DNA of 64,000 nt. Source: Qipengyuania sediminis. Its GTDB lineage: Bacteria; Pseudomonadota; Alphaproteobacteria; Sphingomonadales; Sphingomonadaceae. A program made the position numbers and the translations under genes. The stretch's first letter is position 1; the number at the start of each line of letters is the position of its first letter. Location: the NCBI RefSeq assembly GCF_004358425.1, contig NZ_CP037948.1:372001-436000 (forward strand), written 5' to 3'. Positions 56,475 through 64,000 of this stretch are shown in pieces. The notes beneath the pieces were generated by a model, which had not been told where the DNA came from, did not search any database, and was given only the letters and a program-made list of their open reading frames with translations.

Positions 56475-56818
56475 CCGGAGCGATAGGCCCCTTCGCCCGA
56501 ATAGCGGCCGAGGATATTGTCGTGAACGATGGGAGAGAGCAGCTCGGTGAAGGCGCAGCCGACCTGGCAGTTCTCCCACCACACCACCTGCGCCTGCAGC
56601 GATTCGAGGCCCGGCAGCGTCAGCCAGCAGACCTGGCCTTCATGCATCCGGTTGATCGCCGCCGCAGAGAAGCCCGAGATCGAGAGGTCGTGCACCACGG
56701 TCTGGAACGCGCGCCCGCCGCTGGCGCGCAGCTGGCCGGGAATGGTCAGCTTGGTGCGCGGGCTGCAGCGGTCTTCCTGCGCCGCGAAGGTGTAGCGGTC
56801 GCTGGTCATGTTGGTCAT
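56468..56818 (-). CDS. PilZ-domain protein (second copy)
   Basis: The 116-residue protein consists of a PilZ domain. The c-di-GMP binding motif is clear: RCSPR (RxxxR) in EDRCSPRTKLTIPG, and DLSISGF (DxSxxG). QAQVVWWENCQVGCAFTE is the later strand region. The ATG at 56818 has AAGAGGTG upstream; an upstream in-frame ATG at 56884 would add 22 residues without an RBS. It stands alone, convergent with the serine hydrolase gene. Confidence 0.88.
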   Translation of the reverse strand: MTNMTSDRYTFAAQEDRCSPRTKLTIPGQLRASGGRAFQTVVHDLSISGFSAAAINRMHEGQVCWLTLPGLESLQAQVVWWENCQVGCAFTELLSPIVHDNILGRYSGEGAYRSGY

Positions 56819-56944
56819 GGCTGCACCTCTTGCGAACATGCCGGGGGCCTGGGTTAGACCATGTCGGCGGATTTTACGCTTCATGCTTGATGAAGTGTTA
56901 CCGGAACGGCAGCACCCATGGTTAATACGAAAGAAGGTTCGCGC

Positions 56945-57661
56945 TCAGCCATCTACCCGTTCCCGATGCGCATTGGGGAAGTCCGCAGCGAGCAATGCGA
57001 CGATGCGCGCGGCCACGGCTTCGGGCGGCTTGACGCGCGCGGGGTCCTCCCCGGGATAGGCCTTGGCGCGCATTTGCGTGCGCGTCGCGCCGGGGTCGAG
57101 GATCGCGACGCGAACCGGCGAAATCGCGCCCGCCTCCTGCGCATAGCTGTCGAGCAGGACCTCGAACGCCGCCTTGGTCGCGGCATAGGCGCCCCAATAG
57201 GCGCGCGGCGCGGTGCCGACGCTGCTTGTCAGGCCGATCACCCGGCCCCCGTCCGCACGCTTCAACAAGGGATCGAAACTGGCGAGGAGGGCTTGGGTCG
57301 CGAGCACATTGACCGTGATCGCCTGGCCGAATTGTTTGGGATCGATCTGCGTGACGGGGCCGAGCATCGGCAGATAGGCGGCGGCGATAATCAGCACGTC
57401 GAGCCGGTCCCACCGGCCCGAGACCGCGGCAGCGAGGCGAGCGATGCCGTCCTGCTCGGCGAGATCAACGGGCGCGATGGTGGCGGTCCCGCCGCTCGCA
57501 TGGATTCGGTCCTCAACCGCCTCCAGCCCGCGCACGTCGCGTGCGGTCAGCACGACATGCGCGCCCGCCTCCGCCAAAGCCAACGCGGTCGCGGCGCCGA
57601 TGCCCTTGCTCGCCCCGGTGACGAGCGCGGTGCGCCCAGCAAGCGGTATGCTTTCGTCCAA
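56945..57661 (-). CDS. Short-chain dehydrogenase/reductase
   Basis: This 238-residue SDR has the cofactor loop ALVTGASKGIGAATALALAE, TSSVGTAP with the catalytic Ser, and the YAATK catalytic Tyr/Lys (YWGAYAATKAAFEVL). DPGATRTQMRAKAYPGED follows at the C-end. It begins at TTG two bases after the purF stop, so it is cotranscribed and probably coupled with purF. The substrate cannot be read from sequence. Confidence 0.9.
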   Translation of the reverse strand: MDESIPLAGRTALVTGASKGIGAATALALAEAGAHVVLTARDVRGLEAVEDRIHASGGTATIAPVDLAEQDGIARLAAAVSGRWDRLDVLIIAAAYLPMLGPVTQIDPKQFGQAITVNVLATQALLASFDPLLKRADGGRVIGLTSSVGTAPRAYWGAYAATKAAFEVLLDSYAQEAGAISPVRVAILDPGATRTQMRAKAYPGEDPARVKPPEAVAARIVALLAADFPNAHRERVDG

Positions 57662-57663
57662 GC

Positions 57664-59127
57664 TCAGGCGACCTTTTCGACCGGGAAAGAAAGCTGTGCG
57701 AGCTTGCCTTCGCGCCGCGCGAGATCGGTGAGCGCGGTGGGATATTCGCCGCTGAAGCAGGCGTCGCAGAAGCCTGGCCGGGCCCCGTCGCGCCCCGCGC
57801 CGCTCACTGCGCGGTAGAGCCCGTCGATCGATACGAAGGCGAGGCTGTCGGCCTGAATGAACGCGCGCATCGGCTCCAGCTCCATCCGCGCGGCGAGCAG
57901 CTTGGAGCGTTCGGGCGTATCGACTCCGTAGAAGCACGAATGCGCGGTGGGCGGGCTGGCGACACGGAAGTGCACTTGCGTAGCGCCCGCATCGCGCATC
58001 ATTTCGACGATCTGCATCGAGGTGGTGCCGCGCACGATGGAATCGTCGATCAGCACGATCCGCTTGCCTTCGACAAGCCCGCGATTGGCGTTGTGCTTGC
58101 GCTTGACGCCCGCGTGCCGCGCCCCGTCGGAGGGCTGGATGAAGGTGCGCCCGACATAGTGCGAACGGATGATGCCGAGCTCGAACGGGATGCCCGAGGC
58201 GGCGGCATAGCCGATCGCGGCGGGCACTCCGCTGTCGGGCACGGGGACCACCAGATCCGCCTCCACCGGTGCCTCTCGCGCCAGCTCGCCGCCGATGGCT
58301 TTGCGTGCCTCATAGACGCTGCGGCCCGCGAAAACGCTGTCGGGGCGGCTGAAATAAACATGCTCGAAAATGCAGGGGCGCGGGCTGTGATTGCCAAAGG
58401 GGCGAAGCGAGGTCAGTCGTCCGTCGAAATCGACGCGGATCAGTTCGCCAGGCTCCACTTCGCGCACGAATTCACCCCCGACGATGTCGAGCGCAACCGT
58501 TTCGCTTGCGAACACCACCGCCTCGCCGATGCGGCCCATCACCAGCGGCCGGATACCGAGCGGATCGCGGCAGGCGATCATGCCTTCGGGCGTCATCACG
58601 ATCAGCGAATAGGCGCCTTCGAGCAGGCGCAGCGCGTCAATCAGCCGGTCAGTGGTCGTGGGATAACGGCTGGTCGCGACGAGGTGGATGATCACCTCGG
58701 TATCGCTGGTCGACTGGAATATCGCCCCGCGCCGGACAAGATCGTCACGCAAAGACCGCGCGTTCGAGATATTGCCGTTATGCGCCACCGCGAAACCGCC
58801 GCTCGCAAGCTCGGCATAAAGCGGTTGCACGTTTCTCAGCCCCGCACCCCCGGTGGTCGAATAGCGGACATGGCCCGCAGCCATGAAGCCTGGCAGCTCG
58901 GCGATCGCGCCCGCGGCGGAAAAATTCTCCGCCACATGCCCCGCGCCGCGGCGGGCGTAGAATTCCTGACCGTCGAAACTGACGATGCCAGCGGCCTCTT
59001 GCCCGCGGTGCTGGAGTGCGTGGAGACCAAGCGCGGTCGCGGCCGCCGCGTCGGACGCGTTGATGGCGCCGAAGATGCCGCATTCCTCGCGGAGGCGATC
59101 GCCGTCGAAGGGATCGGTGATAAGCAT
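57664..59127 (-). CDS. purF: Amidophosphoribosyltransferase
   Basis: PurF makes phosphoribosylamine from PRPP and glutamine, the first step of purine synthesis. The 487-residue protein starts MLITDPFDGDRLREECGIFG: C16 becomes the N-terminal nucleophile after propeptide removal. The PRPP motif is KRIVLIDDSIVRGTTSMQ. Four further Cys (RPCIFEHVYFSRPD, AHSCFYGVDTPER, GFCDACFSGEYP) match the iron-sulfur ligands of the B. subtilis-type enzyme. The usual length is kept. It is divergent from lolC/E. Confidence 0.96.
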   Translation of the reverse strand: MLITDPFDGDRLREECGIFGAINASDAAAATALGLHALQHRGQEAAGIVSFDGQEFYARRGAGHVAENFSAAGAIAELPGFMAAGHVRYSTTGGAGLRNVQPLYAELASGGFAVAHNGNISNARSLRDDLVRRGAIFQSTSDTEVIIHLVATSRYPTTTDRLIDALRLLEGAYSLIVMTPEGMIACRDPLGIRPLVMGRIGEAVVFASETVALDIVGGEFVREVEPGELIRVDFDGRLTSLRPFGNHSPRPCIFEHVYFSRPDSVFAGRSVYEARKAIGGELAREAPVEADLVVPVPDSGVPAAIGYAAASGIPFELGIIRSHYVGRTFIQPSDGARHAGVKRKHNANRGLVEGKRIVLIDDSIVRGTTSMQIVEMMRDAGATQVHFRVASPPTAHSCFYGVDTPERSKLLAARMELEPMRAFIQADSLAFVSIDGLYRAVSGAGRDGARPGFCDACFSGEYPTALTDLARREGKLAQLSFPVEKVA

Positions 59128-59264
59128 GGGGTCGCCCGGTGCCGCTGCCTGGGACTTGCCCAATGGCCCCGATGGCCGGCGATTACAAGGCGGGCGCCGC
59201 CCATTGCGCGTTCATGCCCGCAACCGTAAGGCCACGCGCGATCCTCAAGTTGCCGGACTTTCCG

Positions 59265-60506
59265 TTGCTTCTCTCTCCCTTCGAATGGACTATCGCCAAG
59301 CGTTACCTGCTGCCCGGCAGGAATGAGGCTTTCATCGCGCTTGTCGCAGGCATTTCGATCGGCGTGGTCATGCTTTCGGTCGCCATGCTGGTCATCGTGA
59401 TGAGCGTCATGAACGGCTTCCGCGCCGAGCTGATGGACAAGATCGTCGGCCTCAACGGCCATGCCATCGTTCAAGCCTATGGCGGGCGGCTCGACGACTG
59501 GCAGGATGTGCTCGCCGATGTCCGCGCGACGCCCGAGGTGATCGAGGCCAGCCCGCTGATCGAGCAGCCGCTGCTGGTCACTTTCAACGGCCGGGTCGAA
59601 GGCGTGCTGGTGCGCGGCAACACCGGAGCCGATATCCGCAAGTTCGCGGGCAAGCTGGTTTCCGGCAATATCACCGCGCTCGCGCCCGGGGCGGGGCGGA
59701 TCATGATCGGTGCGCGATTGGCGCAGAACCTCGGCGCGCGGGTCGGCGATGTGATCACCGTGATCAACCCGCAAGGCCGCAGCACGCCCTTCGGCACCGT
59801 GCCGCGCCAGGTCGGCTATGAAGTCGCGGCGATCTTCGAAGTCGGGATCTACGATTACGACGAGAAGTTCGTCGTCATGCCCATTGCGGACGCGCAGACC
59901 CTGATGCTGCTGGGCGACCAGATCGGCATGATCGAAGTCACGGTGACCGATCCCGACCGGGTGGGCGAGATCCTAGGTCCCGTCCAACGCCGGCTGGCGG
60001 GGCGGGCCATCCTGAGCGATTGGCGCACGATCAACGCCTCGCTGTTCGAGGCTCTGCAGGTCGAGCGTGTGGCGATGGCTTTCGCCTTGTCTTTCATGGT
60101 CTTGGTAGCGGCTTTTAATATCCTTTCGAGCTTGGTCATGCTGGTCCGCGCCAAGACGCGCGACATCGCGATCCTGCGCACCATGGGCGCGACCCGGGCG
60201 AGCCTGATAAAGATATTCGTCACCACCGGCTTCACCGTGGGCGCGATCGGCACTGTGGCGGGGCTGGTCCTGGGCACGCTGGTGCTGACCTTCCGCGAAA
60301 GCATCGTCGCGGGCATCGGCAGGCTGACCGGGCAGGAGCTTTGGGATCCAGAGGTCCGCTTCCTGTCCGCCGTCCCCGCCAAGGCCGACCCGGTCGAAAT
60401 CGCGCTGATCATCCTCTTGGCGCTGGTGCTCTCCTTCCTCGCGACGCTTTACCCCGCATGGAAAGCGGCGAGCACCGATCCGGTGGAGGTGCTGCGCTAT
60501 GAATAG
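59265..60506 (+). CDS. lolC: Lipoprotein-releasing ABC transporter permease LolC/LolE type
   Basis: LolC/E with LolD extracts lipoproteins from the inner membrane and hands them to LolA. The 413-residue protein starts with [20 protein letters not shown] and has a first helix, a large periplasmic loop ([15 protein letters not shown]) and three C-terminal helices ([37 protein letters not shown]). TTG 59265 is the chosen start because of family length; ATG 59214 would add 17 residues. Only one permease gene is present, which fits alphaproteobacteria where a single protein serves for C and E. It overlaps lolD by eight bases. Confidence 0.92.
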   Translation: MLLSPFEWTIAKRYLLPGRNEAFIALVAGISIGVVMLSVAMLVIVMSVMNGFRAELMDKIVGLNGHAIVQAYGGRLDDWQDVLADVRATPEVIEASPLIEQPLLVTFNGRVEGVLVRGNTGADIRKFAGKLVSGNITALAPGAGRIMIGARLAQNLGARVGDVITVINPQGRSTPFGTVPRQVGYEVAAIFEVGIYDYDEKFVVMPIADAQTLMLLGDQIGMIEVTVTDPDRVGEILGPVQRRLAGRAILSDWRTINASLFEALQVERVAMAFALSFMVLVAAFNILSSLVMLVRAKTRDIAILRTMGATRASLIKIFVTTGFTVGAIGTVAGLVLGTLVLTFRESIVAGIGRLTGQELWDPEVRFLSAVPAKADPVEIALIILLALVLSFLATLYPAWKAASTDPVEVLRYE

Positions 60507-61194
60507 TGCCGCGCCGATCGTGGCGCTGCGGGGCGTAACGCGCAGCTTCGAGCAGGGCGGCACCCGGATCGATGTGCTTCGCGGCGTCGATCTCCAGGTT
60601 ATGCCGGGGGAGATCGTGGCATTGCTCGGCCCCTCGGGCTCGGGCAAATCGACCATGCTGCAGGCGGTCGGCCTGCTGGAAGGCGGCTTCGGCGGTTCCA
60701 TCGCCATCGCCGGAACCCGTGCCGATCAATCGGACAGCCACCAGCGCACCATGCTGCGGCGCGATCATTTGGGCTTCGTCTACCAGTTCCACCACCTCCT
60801 CCCCGATTTCGACGCGCGTGAGAATGTCGTCCTGCCGCAGCTTGTGGCGGGGCGGCCGCGGGTGGAAGCGAATGCCCGCGCGGAGGAGCTGCTCAGGGCG
60901 CTGGGGCTAGGGCAAAGGATGGACCATCGTCCCAGCCAGCTTTCCGGCGGCGAGCAGCAGCGCGTCGCGGTCGCGCGCGCACTCGCCAACCGGCCCAAGC
61001 TGGTGCTGGCGGACGAGCCCACCGGCAATCTCGACGAGCATACCGCCGACCGGGTGCTCGAGCAGTTTCTTGCCCTCGTGCGCGGGCAGGGCAGCGCGGC
61101 GCTCATCGCGACGCATAACGAGCGGCTTGCGGCACGCATGGACCGTGTCGTCAGGCTTCACGACGGCAAGCTGGAGGAGGGACGGGTGCGATGA
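60499..61194 (+). CDS. lolD: Lipoprotein-releasing ABC transporter ATP-binding protein LolD
   Basis: LolD is the ATPase of the lipoprotein-releasing complex. The 231-residue protein has Walker [14 protein letters not shown], the Q-loop [14 protein letters not shown], the signature [15 protein letters not shown], Walker [14 protein letters not shown] and the switch [16 protein letters not shown] is typical of LolD. It starts within the end of lolC/E and overlaps gpx by four bases. Confidence 0.96.
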   Translation: MNSAAPIVALRGVTRSFEQGGTRIDVLRGVDLQVMPGEIVALLGPSGSGKSTMLQAVGLLEGGFGGSIAIAGTRADQSDSHQRTMLRRDHLGFVYQFHHLLPDFDARENVVLPQLVAGRPRVEANARAEELLRALGLGQRMDHRPSQLSGGEQQRVAVARALANRPKLVLADEPTGNLDEHTADRVLEQFLALVRGQGSAALIATHNERLAARMDRVVRLHDGKLEEGRVR

Positions 61195-61670
61195 CCTCGA
61201 TCGCCGATTTCGAAGTCACTACCAATCGCGGCGCGCCGGTGGCGCTGGCCGACAAGCTCGGGACAGTGCTGCTGGTGGTCAATACCGCCAGCAAGTGCGG
61301 CTTCACTCCGCAGTACGATGGGCTCGAAAAGCTCTACACGACCTACAAGGATCGCGGGTTCGAAGTGCTGGGCTTTCCGTGCAACCAGTTCGGTGGGCAG
61401 GAGCCCGGCAATGCCGACGAGATTGCCGAGTTCTGTAAGGTCAATTTCGGCGTCACCTTTCCGTTGATGGCCAAAGTGGACGTCAACGGCGCGAACGCGA
61501 GCCCCCTCTTCGATTGGCTGAAGCGCGAGGCGCCCGGCGTTCTCGGAACCAAGGCTATCAAGTGGAACTTCACCAAGTTCCTGATCGACCGCGCGGGGCG
61601 TGTGGTGAAGCGCTATGGCCCGAGCGATACGCCCGAGAGCATAGCCAAGGATGTCGAGGCGCTTCTATAA
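61191..61670 (+). CDS. Glutathione peroxidase
   Basis: The 159-residue protein reduces peroxides with thiols. It shows [20 protein letters not shown] with the peroxidatic C36, [13 protein letters not shown] with the conserved Gln, and [20 protein letters not shown] with the catalytic Trp. The second Cys in FPCNQF fits the usual bacterial thioredoxin-using form. It overlaps lolD by four bases (ATGA), so it is read with the lol genes, and is followed by a repeat before dnaE. Confidence 0.95.
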   Translation: MTSIADFEVTTNRGAPVALADKLGTVLLVVNTASKCGFTPQYDGLEKLYTTYKDRGFEVLGFPCNQFGGQEPGNADEIAEFCKVNFGVTFPLMAKVDVNGANASPLFDWLKREAPGVLGTKAIKWNFTKFLIDRAGRVVKRYGPSDTPESIAKDVEALL

Positions 61671-61700
61671 GCCCGCGCTGGGCCAAGCCGCCGCCCCTCT

Positions 61701-61777
61701 GGATTGCTTCGCTACGCTCGCGATAACGAGCAGATATGTCTTCGTCATTGCGAAGCGCCGCTGGCGACGACGCAATC
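61701..61777. repeat. REP-like inverted repeat before dnaE
   Basis: GGATTGCTTCGCTACGCTCG (continuing to 61729) and its near complement from TCGTCATTGCGAAG (61742) to about 61777 form a long imperfect hairpin. This is the common GGATTGCTTCGC/GCGAAGCAATCC type of bacterial dispersed repeat. Its arms have changed at several sites, as in old copies. Confidence 0.75.
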
Positions 61778-61875
61778 GAGGAGCAGCAGTGCAGCGCCGC
61801 CCGCGGGGGTCGGTTCTCCGTTATCTGTGGATGCCGTGCTAGCGAATCCCCGCGTCCATCCGCATATTGATCGCA

Positions 61876-64000
<2,125 letters not shown>

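Noticed and set aside
61651..61842. 63-codon frame before dnaE
   Set aside because: It reads through the dispersed repeat; no ribosome-binding site.

Overview
The window is a high-GC chromosomal segment with tightly packed genes, many ATGA/TGATG start-stop overlaps and TTG/GTG starts. Gene content points to an alphaproteobacterium of the Sphingomonadales, probably near Erythrobacteraceae or Sphingomonadaceae. The basis is gene order (cdsA-dxr-rseP-bamA-ompH-fabZ with no lpx genes, acpP-fabF-mltG, ccmCDEFGHI), the FtsY/MtaB/DapF overlap cluster, and the style of the dispersed REP-like repeats. This is inference from content; no database was searched. I see no prophage, insertion sequence, CRISPR array or plasmid function; the segment reads as core chromosome.

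Layout. 1-7.3 kb: envelope biogenesis and isoprenoid/fatty-acid genes (end of cdsA, dxr, rseP, bamA, a Skp/OmpH-like chaperone, fabZ), then a large composite palindrome and rpmE. 7.4-9.5 kb: a 2OG-Fe(II) dioxygenase, tRNA-His and a Leu/Glu-type amino acid dehydrogenase. 9.6-14.5 kb: the cytochrome c maturation operon ccmC-D-E-F-G-H-I, without ccmA or ccmB. 14.6-20.2 kb: kup, then a minus-strand cluster dapF-mtaB-ftsY-yciB. 20.2-27.1 kb: a GGDEF-EAL protein, an EVE-domain protein, an orphan ThDP enzyme, a 63-aa tail-anchored protein, an LplT-like MFS transporter, pgsA and a PilZ protein. 27.1-31.3 kb: oxyR, rnd and aspS. 31.4-33.4 kb: three overlapping small membrane/envelope genes (DUF883-like, holin-superfamily PF07332-like, DUF3618). 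33.8-37.2 kb: acpP-fabF-mltG, a 2H phosphoesterase and tRNA-Met.

37.3-44.0 kb holds the most distinctive locus. A 1601-residue soluble hybrid histidine kinase carries seven exact-period 92-residue HAMP-type units (276 bp each) plus an eighth degenerate one, in the architecture of fungal group III (Nik1/Os-1) kinases. It overlaps a second soluble kinase of REC-PAS-like-HK-REC layout. 44.0-51.2 kb: a secreted DUF305-LVIVD fusion, a divergent acyl-CoA dehydrogenase / ACAD10-11-type phosphotransferase pair, a PYROXD2-like oxidoreductase and a PAP2 phosphatase. 51.3-56.5 kb: a YdjM-like membrane protein, photolyase, a small membrane protein, a cyclopropane fatty acid synthase family protein and a serine-hydrolase lipoprotein, which together look like a light/oxidative stress group. 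56.5-64 kb: a second PilZ protein, an SDR, purF, lolC/E-lolD, glutathione peroxidase and the first 708 codons of dnaE, which runs off the end.

Linking themes are outer-membrane assembly and lipid turnover, c-di-GMP signalling (one GGDEF-EAL enzyme and two PilZ receptors), and oxidative/photo stress (OxyR, Gpx, photolyase, Cfa-like). Start codons were chosen by reading frame, ribosome-binding sites and overlaps, and several remain uncertain as stated in the entries.
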